From positions 57,256,820-57,320,819 of the forward strand of contig CM066315.1 in assembly GCA_033807775.1 (NCBI GenBank): 64,000 nt of DNA, in the 5' to 3' direction. Positions 1-11,378 of the stretch are shown piece after piece (positions within the stretch are counted from its first letter, which is position 1; every line of letters starts with the position of its first letter). The translations under genes and the position numbers were made by a program. The stretch comes from Saussurea involucrata. Lineage: Eukaryota; Streptophyta; Magnoliopsida; Asterales; Asteraceae. The notes beneath the pieces were generated by a model that was given only the letters and a program-made list of their open reading frames with translations, was not told the DNA's origin and ran no database searches.

Positions 1-1635
1 AACTATAATAAACATGGACTTTTGATTCTAAGATTGATGGTTCGTAAAAAGTATGTATTAACCCTAAAAGTTTAAAATGATGATGAAAACATCAATATGT
101 GAGGTGATATGGAAACGGGAAACCTAACCGATATATTAATTTGCATAAAATGTTACTCTGAATAGTCAACATTGTGACATAAAATGATGTCGAACTATAT
201 ATTAAAGGTATATCATATGATGTGTTTGACGGGAAACGAATTTATGATGCTAGGTAAAATTGATATGATAGATAATATTAATTTAGAAATAATTATTGAC
301 TGATTTTGCGTCTAGGAATTCTTGGAAAAACAGTTTACTATGATTTACTAATATTTCTTGAAGTCAATGTTATTTCTGATGATAAAAGACAACGTATAGA
401 AAAAAAAGTCGTACTTATCGAGGGCCCATTTTTACATCTCGCCCCGGGCCTACAATATGTCAGGAACGGCCCTGCACATACTCTAATTTTTTTTCGAGAT
501 AAACGCAATACTCTAAATAAACACAATACTCTAAAATATTTTCGAAATAAACGCAATACTCTAAAATTAACACAATATTTTAAGAGAAACACATACTCTA
601 AATTATTTTCCAAACAAACACATAATCTAAAATAAACACACATATAACAACATGTATTTAAAAAAATATAAAACTACAATTGGGTTATGAAAACTTACCA
701 GACCAGCCTGACGAGTCATGTCCGACTTCTGTGAGAAGTGTCATTTTTTATAAGAAATGAGAAGTACTTTTAAACCGTTGATAACTATTAACCAATTTTT
801 TTACTTTTCAATTATTGATAACCAAATTTGAATGTGAAAATAGAATGCAATGATTTGATGTCTGCCATCTGATCTTAAAGTTACTCTGTCTTTAAATGAA
901 AATTTTATATTTTTCAACATTGAAAACGTTTATTTATATTATTGAAATGAAAGCCATCATTTTAATCCTTCCTCAAAGTATCATATGCTCTTTATTTAAG
1001 AAAGAAGTCAATAAGATAATTAACTTGTTTCTCATTTTCATGTCATCTAACAAATTCTTTGTAATCTATAAAAATATTTATCTTTAAGAAATGACATTTA
1101 ACTATATCATATTTTTTATTTTGAATAATTAAACAATAATATATTACTAAAATATGTTATCATTTCAATACCGTTTTTTTAAGTTTTATACCAAATAATA
1201 ATAATAAATATTAGAAAAAGAGAGTAATTTCTATCTGAGTAAACATATTTTAAAAGATTCTCTAAATTTTTGAAATTTCTACTTCTTCTGTATTGAGAAC
1301 AATATAGATAATTTATAATTACAAAATAAAATATAAAAATAAAATTTATTTGCTTTTCAAAATTAAGTCTTTATTTTCTTTATTTTAAAAAGATATACTG
1401 TTTTTAGTTGCTGGATTTATATGTGGTGTTTTTTAATAAATTAAGAAAATATGTGAATAATTAGTTAAAATGGTGGATCAATTGGTTGAAATTTTGATCT
1501 AAATATTGGATGGAACCAATCCGATTCCTCAATGGATAACCAACAATAACATCCAATGGATGGAACAGATCTAATCTAATCTAATCATCCACTACATTTG
1601 ATTGGATGATGACCAATGTTAATTGGATTGGATCG
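1..1635. other. AT-rich intergenic DNA, no gene seen
   Basis: No open frame here resembles a protein I know. Two locally repetitive parts are visible: a degenerate tandem array at about 480-640, listed separately, and a stretch at about 1490-1635 rich in GGATTG/CCAATC-type words (for example ATTGGATTGGATCG at its end), which looks like a decayed minisatellite. The rest is A/T-rich sequence without clear structure. Confidence 0.6.
480..640. repeat. Degenerate tandem repeat
   Basis: The words AAACGCAATACTCTAAA and AAACACAATACTCTAAA recur about every 25-50 bases with increasing divergence to the right. There is no coding potential. It is a decayed satellite-like array. Confidence 0.6.
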
Positions 1636-1853
1636 TGTAACATCTCAGGTCAACCGTACCAGATATTGTCCGTTTTGTCCACACACCTAGACTTGCGGTT
1701 TTAAAACGCGTCTGATAGAGGATGTATCAAGTCCCTCTTACAAAGACGACATTTGTTTCATTCCCCAACCAATGTGGGATCTTACAATCCACCCCTCCTT
1801 GGAAGCCCAACGTCATCGCTGACACATCAGTTTGGTTTCCGGCTCTAATACCA
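1636..1853 (-). mobile_element. TRIM-like LTR fragment (one LTR plus internal domain to PBS)
   Basis: A 151-bp LTR-like unit starts TGTAACATCTC and ends GATCTTACA (1636-1786), so it has TG...CA ends. About 55 bp to its right is GGCTCTAATACCA (1841-1853), the reverse complement of a primer-binding site for initiator tRNA-Met with one change from TGGTATCAGAGCC. The element therefore reads on the minus strand: primer-binding site, very short internal region, then 3' LTR. The expected 5' LTR to the right is missing. The LTR length and near absence of internal sequence fit a terminal-repeat retrotransposon in miniature. The family is inferred. Confidence 0.6.
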
Positions 1854-2472
1854 TCTTTAAAGGTGTATTAGTACAACTTTTTAAAGGTGCATTTTGCACA
1901 CCTTTGTTACAAAGAAATGTTGTATTAATACAATTTTTTAAAGGTGGATGTTTAAATTTATATAACTAATGGACAACATAATAAAAAAACATGATAAACA
2001 TATTATTTTACATATAATGAATCTACACTATAATTAGGATAATGATTGAGTTTTAACATGATACTTAATTACAATCTTTATGAAAAAACATTACATCATT
2101 AAACCTAAAATAAATTACAACATTATTAGACTTCAAAAATTATCATTAAAAATTAAATTAAACAAATTATTAAAAAAACGAGAACTTTTAAATTGTTAAT
2201 TTGATAATAATATTGAAATATATTTTTAAGTTCTATTAGAGTCTTCAAATTTATACTTTATTCAAACATAAAAACATTATTGCTTTCTTAAAACCATACA
2301 AAACCATATTATAAATAGACAAAAACAAGGAATAAAAAACATTAAAGTTGAGATGTATCGTGTAATACCCTTTCTAGTAGTTAATAATAAATAACTATTC
2401 ATATTGATCCGGAGTGTAGTTGCAAAAAAATGTCATATCCTAGCACCAAAATATGATATAATTAGTTATTAG
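1854..2472. other. AT-rich intergenic DNA with a short inverted motif
   Basis: At 1855-1950 the word TACAACTTTTTAAAGGTG is repeated in altered form around GCATTTTGCACACC, suggesting a small decayed inverted element. The rest to 2464 is AT-rich with no gene. Confidence 0.5.
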
Positions 2473-2835
2473 CAATGTTCTAAATGGCGTGAGGCGTGGC
2501 GTAGCGGCGAGGCCAAGCCTCAAGCCTTAGGAGCCACGGCGTAGCCATGACGTTTTCAAGGCGTGACTTATGACGTCAAATTTCTAATTCATAGATAATA
2601 TTATATATGTTTTGTAGTGTTACTCAGTGAATCAATAGTAATAAGCAAGTTAAATCATGTTATATATTAAAAAACTTGCAAATAAGACAATAAAAACGTA
2701 AAGAAAAATCAAATATTGTATTACGAGAACTGCAATTTAGGCCATGGCGTGCCACAGGCTTAACGTGGCGTGAGACACAAGCCTTGGTGCCATGGCATGC
2801 CATGGCGGCTGTGCGGCGAGTTTGTTAGAACATTG
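2473..2835. mobile_element. hAT-type MITE with perfect 8-bp target duplication
   Basis: The 363-bp element begins CAATGTTCTAA and ends with its exact inverse TTAGAACATTG. It is flanked on both sides by GTTATTAG (2465-2472 and 2836-2843), an 8-bp direct duplication as made by hAT transposases. The interior near both ends is rich in GGCGTG/CATGGCG words. It has no coding capacity, so it would need a transposase supplied in trans. Confidence 0.85.
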
Positions 2836-2954
2836 GTTATTAGTGGATGAAAACCGATCTTAACTTCTTAACCAATCTCTACGTCCATTTTAATAAACGT
2901 CTAATGCTTGTCCATGCTTGCATTTGCATATGATTAATCTAACATTTGATATTT

Positions 2955-3131
2955 TTTAACCATAGTTATCCAGGCCAGATTAGGTACAACGACTAATCCC
3001 TCAAACGACCACAAATGACCTGGAGGTGAACCTCCGTGGCCACAAGAGCTTTGACAGAACCTGGATTCGAACCCGAGAAGATGAGATTTCCACTACATCC
3101 CCATAACCTTAACCACGACCCAAGTGGTTAA
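2955..3131 (-). mobile_element. tRNA-derived SINE-like sequence
   Basis: Read on the minus strand, the segment begins near AACCACTTGGGTCGTGG and contains GGGTTCGAATCC (the exact RNA polymerase III B-box core) at about 3066-3077. A weak A-box-like stretch lies about 40 bases upstream. No target duplication was found, so this is a probable SINE or tRNA-related relic rather than a functional tRNA; no cloverleaf can be made. Confidence 0.45.
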
Positions 3132-3489
3132 CATTTGATCTTAACCTACATCAATTATTTGTTTTGCAAGGCTATCTTTGATTCTTGGATCTCACAAGTA
3201 AATGGAACCCAAAGTTGAGGACATAATAAGTAGCTTTCTGTAAGGTGATATATGCATTTTTGTGTAAGTTGCATACCTACAGAAATGCATCCAAAGTTGC
3301 TAATATAAAAAGGTGAGCCTGTTCCATGGCTCCAACACAAGCTAACTCTTGTGAGAAGTTACTAATGTACAATAAAATGATAATAATCGAAAGAAAAAGT
3401 TGAATAAAACTTGGATATTCATTAATGTCAATGAGACCATTGCCAATGTGAAAAACTTACCACCTCATGAGTATTGGTTGGATCTTCTT

Positions 3490-5546
3490 CTATTCATGTT
3501 TATTCAAGAAGGTAGGTTGATTAGTAGAAGCTAGAAGTCTAGCCCACATCCTGTCCGTCAACTTCACAACATTCGTAGCCTCAGTCACCCGCTGCAATCA
3601 AATTCACATCACAGTTCTAAAAAAACAATATTTACTTCTAACAAAACTCAACTCAACCTAAATAAATAAATAGAAAATGGATGATCAATGAGTAAGCTCT
3701 CTAGCATGCAAGCATCATGATCAAGAAGAACATAAAAGTATTGAAAGATGATAAAGAGTAGCTTATAGTATTTACCCCAATTGGAATATATGCATGTCTG
3801 CTATTCACAGGTCCAACCGTGAAACCTGTGTATCCTGCCATGGCCCCATGAATTGCACTTTGAGCAAGAAGGGTGCAATAAATATTATCTGATGCGTTAC
3901 TTGGAACAGCCCGGATCATGTATGTTGGATCTGTGGATTTAATTGGTTAGAGAAGACGACCATAAATTTGCAAAACAACATTAATTTCTTTCATGCATGG
4001 CCTGCTTCAAAATAAGATGAAGCAAGATCATAACAAAATAATAATAAACACATTTAAAAAAGCAGTCGTATTCAATTTCAAAGAAAACCCAAACAAACCC
4101 GGTATATCCCACCTGTAGGTGGGGTGGGGGGATGTACACAGACCTGAATTGTTTCCAACCATTCAATTTCAAAAAAGTACCTATATATTTCAGGTTTACA
4201 GCCACACCCTTCACCTTTGTAAAATGATCCTGTACATGCAATGCAACAAACTTAAAAATTTTGTACATGGAAACAGTAATCTAATTTCATGGGTTCTCAA
4301 AAGAAGCCCCTCGTATATATGTATAGAGGGAGGTTCAGTGGAAACTGGAAAACCTAAAAAAAAAACAGAAAACTGAGGAACACCCTGGTAGCCCTTCTTT
4401 TGGACGGTATGCACTTGTGCATACAAGTGCATACCGTCCAGATGAAGGGCTACCAAGGTGTTCCTCGGTTTTCCATTTTTTTTAGGTTTTCCCCTGAACT
4501 TGACCCTATATGTATATATATGGATGTATATTTGAAATAGGGTAAGGATATATATATATATATATTATATATATATATCAGAATTACAAATTCCAAGAAA
4601 TGAAAGATATCAAAACCAAGAAAGATGGCTATCCCTTGCTATACCTTAATTTTCTGAGTCAACCATAGACCAATATCAAGAAGCAGCCTATTTCCAGATG
4701 CATCTTTCTCCTCGGTTGTGTTCACACTTCCAGAAAGAAAGTCCTGACCTGCCCCTTCTGCTAACACAATCACCACATGCCCATTTTCTTTAAGTCTCTG
4801 TTGAACAAATTCAAAAAGACCACCCTGCCCTTCCAGATAAAATGGAGATTCTGGAATCAAGCAACAATCCTGTTACAATCCAGAACCTATTAACATATCT
4901 TGCTTACAACATATATTTGCAGGACAACAATAACAAAATCATCATTTTGGTAACAGGTGAAAACCAACAGCTAATGTTCATATTCCTCGTTTCATATTTA
5001 TATACGGAAAAATAAGTCCAAGTAAATCAATATGTTTTAACGGCAAAGACATTGATTTTCTGTTTAGTTACTTAAGATCTTACCACATCTCGATTTGCCA
5101 GTGTAGCAAACATAGCAATGAATCCTGAAAGGTCAGATAAGTTTGAAAAAAATAAGAGCTAAAATCTCAACATCTTATACATTAGGTCAAATATCCATAT
5201 ATGCTATTCAAATACTTGCCACTATATCGACCCATAAGTTTCACTATTCCAACTCCATTTTCAACACTCTCCACTTCCACATGTGCAGCATTTATTGCCC
5301 TCTGAGCTTCCTCAACAGCAGTATCAAATCCAAAAGATTTATCTATCACCTGAAACAAGCATGTAATATTAGCCTCCAGTATAATGAAAGAATAAAAGAG
5401 CCATTCACCTTTTATAAGTTATTATGGGAATGGTTCAAAGAACTTACAGCAATATCATTATCGATTGTCTTTGGGATCCCAGCTACTGCCACGTGAAGGC
5501 GACGCTTTTCAACTTCCTTTCAGAAAAAAAATCAAAACTAACATAT

Positions 5547-5578
<32 letters not shown>

Positions 5579-8500
5579 CAAAGTTGACAAGCCAACCGAA
5601 GACGAACATAACTGTTAAACAAGCAATCACCTTGTAAATGGCAGCTGCTCCTTTCTGGGTGCCATCACCTCCAATTATATACACCTGGAACACCAAGACT
5701 TTTTATGAGTTCTTTTAAATTATTAGGCACCAACATTGTTGTAGAGGGAAATAACATCCACCTGATTTATCCCACGGTCCTGGATGTTATCAACTATCTT
5801 GTTGGTATCGTGACCTCCTCGTGAAGTTTGAAGAATGGTGCCACCACGTTTATGGATATCATTGACAATTTTTGGATTTAGTTCCATGGTATTTCTTGAG
5901 TAGAATCCCCTATACCCTCCCTGGAATATAGAATAACATTTATTGGATAAATCATCGCCAGTTACGTAAAAGCATTTTATTTGTTGGGTCGCTTAACTTT
6001 TTTCATTTTGCAAGTCCCATCTATATGGTTTGGGAACAAAGATGTAATTTTGCTAATAATACTAACATATTACATGATATGCATTGCAGCATTGGGGTAA
6101 TTGTGGTATTTACTGTCAAAATGAACAGCCTAGGAAGGCCCATTGTACGCTAACTTACTGCATACTTATAATATAAAGCAACAAGGGCAGGAATGATATG
6201 ACCAACCTCGATCCCAAGTATATTATTGACACCATACATGATATTCAAGCCGCATACAATCTCCCTGATGACCGTGTTGATCCCTGGACACAAACCACCA
6301 CATGTCACAATACAAGCTCGTACTTCCTCCGGCTTGAAATAAACCTAAAATTAAAAAAATGGTTAGACTAAAATGAAAATGTCCACCTAACTTAAATAAT
6401 TAATCACAAAATACCTTTTCCCTGGGCCCTGCACGCCGGAAGTGCACTCCTCTCGGACTGCCTTTCTGAACAACAATCTGCAATAAGATGTCATGGTTAC
6501 CAAATTAGATTGATGGCAAAAGGGCTGTGTGGAATAGTTGAAGAGAAAGAGTTCACGTACTTGATATGCTAGAACATCTTCTGGACTAACAAAAGTATTT
6601 CTGAGAGAAATAGTAACATAATAACATTTAGTAAGATGCAAAAATGCTCATATACATGTATAAGGGAAGTTTCATAGGTAAACAAAAGATGTTTATAACA
6701 TAAAAGATTTAAAAACCAGAAAAACTTACTTAACTATTGCATAGGCTTGGCTGTACTCTAATGGGTTTGGATATGTCTGCAAGAAGAAAGATTAAAACAA
6801 CAATTACCAACTGCCAATTGCATTAGTAATTTATATGTTCCCACAATTGCATAAAACAAACAAAGGGGGAGGGGGTATCTTCTGTAATAGTAACAGTAGT
6901 GATGATAATATAAGGTGGCGTTTGTTTTTTAAGAGGTGCTGAAGTCCGAAGTTTTATTTCACTTCTGATTGATAAGAGGCGATGCTGAAGTCTGAAATCT
7001 GAATCAATAAGACTGTTTGCTTTTGTGAACCTATAAGTGTCTAAATTTGACCCATTAGAATAATATAGTGTTGAATTTATACATATAAATTTATACAATT
7101 TCACCTATTTATGCATTGATTATTACGAAATTTACATCTAAATTATAAAATTAGCGTTCATTTAAACGAATACATTTAATCGATAATAAAATATATTTAA
7201 ATTATATAAATTTAAATTTGAAAGTCAACTAAGTATAGTAAATTGAGTTTTATTATAATCCAAATGAATAGAGAGAAATGATTTATTAAGGTTAATTAAT
7301 TTAGAACAATAAGCGATTGGTTTACCTCTTACCAGATAGACTATAAGGGCTTGTTTGTTTACTTAAAAAAGCACTTAATTGGCTCTGATGTCTGATTCGG
7401 TCAGACCTTTGGTATTTCAGATTGTTTGGTTTTCTCTAATATTCAGAGGGTCTTAAGTCTAAAAAAGCTCTAAATCAAAAAGTGAAAACCTAGACTCTTA
7501 ATCGCTTAGACATTACACGCCTCCATCTCCCATACGACTCAATCATACCAGCGCCTGCATCTTCATACGACTCCATCAGATCAACTCATCCATCAAGCTT
7601 CCATCGAATCGATCAGGTATGTGCTTTCTCGTGGTCTCCCCCTCTTTACTCGACCAGGTATGTGATTTCTCGTGGCCTCGATCAACATCCCTGTTTAGAA
7701 TTGAGTTTCTTATTCCAATCGATTCAATCTTCTCTTGAATTTTTTTTGTTCGATTCGACCCTCTCTTTACTCGATTTTACCTTTCTTTACTCGATTTGTA
7801 TGTGTTTCTCTTGAGTATCGATTTGTATGTGTTTCTCTTAAGTATGTTGGTCGAATTTATCACCTGTATTTACTCTAGTTTTATCTGTTTTGGTCGAATT
7901 TACTTGTTTCTGGACAGTTTGTTGGCTGATGCTTATGACAACATATATTGGCAACATATCGTCTGTTTTTGGACAGCTTCTTAGGTCGTTTTTGGACAGC
8001 TTCTTAGGCTATTTTTGGGCAGCTTCTTATGCTGTTTTTGGCTGCATATATTGGCAGCATAAGGTGTTTTTGGACAGCTTGTTTAGGGTGTTTTTTTACA
8101 GCTTGTTTAGGCTGTTTTGGGACAGCTTCTTAGGCTGTTTTTTGCTGCATATATTGGCAGCATAATGGCTGTTTTTGGACAGCTTGTTAAGGCTATTTTT
8201 TTGACAATTTGTTTACTTCAAGTGATCCATATGTTTTTGATTTTGATTCTTACATAAAACAATCATATTTGTTTGTTTAAAGCAAATCAGTTTGGTTCTT
8301 TTTTGGATGATACAACTAGTTGCATAAAACAATCAAGTGCCTTCTTACAGAATGCAGAACTTGGGAGATGGTGTTGAGAAGCCTAATGAGAAATTAGGGG
8401 AAGTCCAAGATGTTGGTGGGAAGAAGCACTAGTGGATGAAGAAGAAGAAGAAAAGAAGGATTTGGAGGGTTGAAAGGAAAGAATCTGATAAAATGGAAGA

Positions 8501-11029
8501 GAAGAAGGTGGTGAATTGGATTGGTAATGAATGGTTGAATGAAGATAGAAAGATGGTGGTAAAAATGGGTGTGGATCTTCAAGTATCATGCAGTGGTATA
8601 ATTGTGTTCAAAAACTTGATTAAAGGTGATCCAAACTTGAATGGTTTTGCATCTCTTCACCAATGTGTTATATATGTAAAAATCCCCCAAACTTGGTTCT
8701 GAAAATCTGGAAAAGCCAGACTGGTCTCAATGGCCCTACCTCTTAACGAATCAGATATAAGAGGTTAATAAGAGCTTTTTTCTAAAAAACAAATAAAGCC
8801 TAAGTAACAATCTGAAAATAATGGAATTCGTAATCTGCTCCTTGTATATTTTTAACATATATTCCCTCTCTTTATTTGCTTTCCTTTGATAGGTAGGATT
8901 AGCCTTTTTTAGCTCCTTAATTTTCTCTTTCCTGTTGTAAACCTTGGCTATATTAAGAGCCTGTATTCTCTTGTAATGAAGACTGCAAAATACCAACTAG
9001 ATGGAAGGAGTTGATTACCACGAGACGTTCGCACCTGTTGCCAAGCTTGTCACTGTTCGAAGCTTGCTTGCAGTGGCGGTAAAGAAAGATTGGATAATAC
9101 ACCAACTAGATGTGAATAACGCCTTCTTACATGGAGAGTTGGATGAAGAGGTATACATGAAGATACCCCAAGGTTTTTGCAAGAAAGAAGAAACAAGGGT
9201 ATGCCGGTTAAGGAAGTCTCTATATGGTCTAAAGCAAGCCTCTCGAAATTGGTACCAAAAGTTCACGCTAGCCTTAACTGAAATCGGGTTCAAGCAAACC
9301 AAGATGGACCATTCTCTTTTCATCTACAAAGACGGTGATACATGCATTACGGCCCTCATATATGTGGATGATGTAATTATTGCAGGAAACAACCTCGACA
9401 AGATTCAACGAACAAAGAGCTATCTTGATCGGAAGTTTAGTATCAAGGATCTCGGGGTATTGAAATATTTCTTAGGAATTGAAGTTGCTCGAACACGGGA
9501 AGGCCTTGTCTTAAGCCAAAGAAAGTACATCTTAGACATTTTGGATGATTGTGGATTATGAGGGTGTAGGCCAACAAATTTTCCTATGGAGCAAGGATTG
9601 AAGTTGGATAAGGATAGCGGGGGACCCAAGATAGATGCGAGTCAATACCGAAGGCTAGTAGGAAGACTACTCTATTTGCAAGCTACCCGACCCGACATTG
9701 CTTATTCTGTTAACGTGTTAAGCCAATTTGTTGCCGACCCACGTCAAACGCACATGGACGCCGCCACTCGTGTCTTACGTTACCTAAAAGCTACACCTGG
9801 GCAAGGGATCTTACTTCCACATGACGGGGGAACCAATCTGGTTGCATATTGTGATTCGGACTGGTTGGGATGTCCATTCACTAGAAGATCAAGAACAGGA
9901 TATCTCTTACTCTTAGGTGGAGCACCAATCTCTTGGAGATCCAAGAAACAGTCGGTCGTGTCTCGATCATCAGCTGAAGCAGAATACCGGGAAATGGCAA
10001 CTGCAACCAGCGAAATACTGTGGATGAGATGGCTTTTGAAAGAGTTAGATGTCCCACAAAATGGGCCAACATCCTTGTTCTGTGACAACCAAGCTGCGCG
10101 ACACATTGCAAGCAACCCTGTTTTCCATGAACGAACAAAGCACGTTGAAATGGATTGCTACTTTGTGCGTGAGGGGGTTGAGTCACGAGAAATACAACCG
10201 TTAAACGTTCACACCAAGTCTCAGATTGCTGACTTGTTCACGAAGGCCTTAGGAGCTCAACAATTTCGTTTATTACTTGACAAGTTAGGCGTTCAAAATC
10301 TTCACGCTCCAACTTGAGGGGGAGTAATGGAATTCGTAATCTGCTCCTTGTATATTTTTAACATATATTCCCTCTCTTTATTTGCTTTCCTTTGATAGGT
10401 AGGATTAGCCTTTTTTAGCTCCTTAATTTTCTCTTTCCTGCTGTAAACCTTGGCTATATTAAGAGCCTGTATTCTCTTGTAATGAAGACTGCAAAATACC
10501 AAAGTTTATAGAAAAGGAGCTCCATTTAGGCAGGCAGCTCTCGATCAAACTCATACTACTCCGAAAAAATTGATTCTTGAGGACAAAAGGAGTGCATTCA
10601 AGTACCAAATAGATATCAATTTCATTACTAAAACGGACACAAATATTTTTCATAAATGATGTCGACTTATTATGTCATCAAATGTTGCTAAATGTTTCTA
10701 AAAAACGTAAATGATGTCGACTTCAAAACGGAAAACTGGTTTGATGGACTTGAAACATTTACCGGTAAATCAGGTAGGTAATTCGTCAAGTGAGGAACAT
10801 CTTCAAGGACAAAACCGTCATCATCATCGCTGGGAGTGTTATTCTGATTCAAACTTTGAGCTCTGATCGGATTATAACCAGTGATTAACGACTTGGTTGA
10901 ATAAGTATTGGGTTTATTAATAGTGAAATTGGTGAAAAAGGGAAGGGGTTTGTAGAATCTGGGAGAAAATGGTAAGGTTGTAGTGCGAGAAAACTGGAGA
11001 TTTGGGGAAGATGCGAGTGAAAGATCCAT
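3490..11029 (-). CDS. PFK: ATP-dependent 6-phosphofructokinase, plastid type (PFK4/PFK5-like)
   Basis: Phosphorylates fructose 6-phosphate to fructose 1,6-bisphosphate with ATP (glycolysis), probably in the plastid. Fourteen coding exons, 5' to 3': 11029-10763, 6776-6730, 6600-6561, 6477-6415, 6344-6207, 5920-5762, 5684-5631, 5516-5448, 5349-5220, 5124-5084, 4869-4645, 4229-4181, 3930-3776, 3591-3490; 512 aa. Exon 1 is Ser/Thr/Asn-rich like a transit peptide and ends in the family motif DVPHLTNYLPDLP. GGLCPG lies in exon 5. GGDGTQ (about 243-248) has the Gly that marks ATP rather than pyrophosphate use. PKTIDND (about 271-277) holds the catalytic Asp. MGRYSG is at about 318-323. An in-frame ATG at 11074 could add 15 residues; I chose 11029 because MDLS begins a typical transit peptide. 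Exon 9 ends at a GC donor. Intron 1 (3986 bp) is full of transposons. Assignment to PFK4/5 rests on the N terminus. Confidence 0.94.
4320..4512. mobile_element. Hairpin MITE in PFK intron 11
   Basis: A nearly perfect inverted repeat of about 95-base arms. The centre is GGACGGTATGCACTTGTGCA meeting its reverse complement, and the arms extend through GGTAGCCCTTC and GGAACACC to outer ends TATAGAGGGAGGTTC and TATAGGGTCAAGTTC (reverse strand). It lies between exons 11 and 12 of the phosphofructokinase gene and would fold as a long hairpin in the pre-mRNA of either strand. No clear target duplication is seen apart from flanking TA-rich DNA. Confidence 0.6.
6777..7346. other. PFK intron 1, proximal part with truncated element end
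   Basis: This is intronic sequence downstream of the insertions. At 6913-7030 there is a GGTGGCGTTTGTTTTTTAAG stretch followed by TGAAGTC and CTGAAATCTGAATC words, resembling one end of the element at 7347-8800; it is probably a truncated relative. No exon is recognisable. Confidence 0.4.
7347..8800. mobile_element. PIF/Harbinger-like non-autonomous element in PFK intron 1
   Basis: The left end GGGCTTGTTTGTTTAC and the right end (reverse strand) GGCTTTATTTGTTTTTTAG form imperfect inverted repeats that share CTGATTCG further in. TAA flanks both sides (7344-7346 and 8801-8803), matching the 3-bp TAA duplications of PIF/Harbinger elements. The interior contains a tandem array at 7940-8220 and no intact transposase. 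The ORF-like stretch near 8436-8702 is low-complexity and I do not regard it as a gene. The superfamily is inferred from the ends. Confidence 0.5.
7940..8220. repeat. Degenerate minisatellite, unit about 28-32 bp
   Basis: The motif TTTTTGGACAGCTTCTTAGG recurs at least eight times with variants such as GGACAGCTTGTTTAGG. GCTGCATATATTGGCAGCAT is interspersed twice. The array lies inside the Harbinger-like element of PFK intron 1. Confidence 0.75.
8822..10501 (+). mobile_element. Miniature, internally deleted Ty1/copia element in PFK intron 1
   Basis: Two direct terminal repeats of 174 bp (8822-8995 and 10328-10501) begin TGGAATTCG, end AAAATACCA and appear to differ at one base. Between them is only the 3' half of a copia pol region, followed by a polypurine tract (GAGGGGGAG at 10317-10325). 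The primer-binding site, gag, protease and integrase are absent, and the 5' LTR runs straight into reverse transcriptase. No flanking duplication is recognised. The element is antisense to the host phosphofructokinase gene. Confidence 0.85.
9001..10317 (+). pseudogene. Truncated copia reverse transcriptase-RNase H
   Basis: Relic of a copia polyprotein. It begins at the conserved segment GVDYHETFAPVAKLVTVRSL of reverse transcriptase. It then has LDVNNAFLHGELDEEVYM, the active-site box YVDDVIIAG, LGIEVA, RPDIAYSVNVLSQF, and the RNase H part (SDWLGCP, SSAEAEYREMA, CDNQAARHIA). An in-frame TGA at 9559-9561 interrupts an otherwise continuous frame, which then runs to the stop at 10315-10317. The gag, protease and integrase regions are missing, so it cannot make a full retrotransposon protein set. 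Its neighbours are its own two short LTRs. The intact appearance of most motifs suggests a fairly young copy. Confidence 0.9.
10502..10762. other. PFK intron 1, distal part next to exon 1
   Basis: Unremarkable intronic sequence between the copia element and the donor site of exon 1 (GT at 10762-10761, minus strand). GATGTCGACTT occurs twice (at about 10659 and 10714). No other feature is recognised. Confidence 0.5.
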
Positions 11030-11378
11030 TGAAAATGTGGTTTTTGATTGGATTGGAATGAATGAATGAATCAAAAGGTTTATTCAAAGGTTTTGGGGGG
11101 ATACGTATACTCAGGAATAATCGTACAAGTTGAAGTTACACTTTGGAAATGGCGAAGGTCAAATTCAATACAACCACTTATTTGGAAAAATAAAATGCAT
11201 TCGCATGAAATCGTTATCAATTTACAAATAAGTTACAAATTTTAATTTTAAATTTTTTTAAAATTTGAGCTATATGTTTATAGAGGCAGGTTCATCTAAT
11301 ATCTCAGGTAAGTTCGTTAGTTAACTGTGCTATTTTAATTTAAGATTTAGAAGGTTATTTATTTATTTAATTAAGTTA
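11030..11378. promoter_or_regulatory. Upstream region of the phosphofructokinase gene
   Basis: The first 350 bases upstream of the likely start codon, bounded by a MITE at 11379. No defined promoter element can be assigned with confidence. The region should contain the 5' untranslated region and core promoter of the minus-strand gene by position only. Confidence 0.35.

Noticed and set aside
338..643. Frames over the tandem array at the left edge
   Set aside because: Both strands are open because of the repetitive, biased sequence; there is no homology.
3060..3080. tRNA gene suggested by a perfect B-box
   Set aside because: No cloverleaf stems or anticodon arm can be formed; it fits a SINE relic.
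3155..3340. 61-codon minus-strand frame downstream of phosphofructokinase
   Set aside because: It lies after the stop codon of the gene, has no family similarity and is too short to support.
4320..4512. Candidate microRNA gene
   Set aside because: The arms are too long and perfect, and the outer ends look like transposon termini, so a MITE is the simpler reading.
8436..8702. Lys/Glu-rich 88-codon frame in PFK intron 1
   Set aside because: Low complexity, opposite low-complexity frames overlap it, and there is no transposase motif. I treat it as non-coding interior of the Harbinger-like element.
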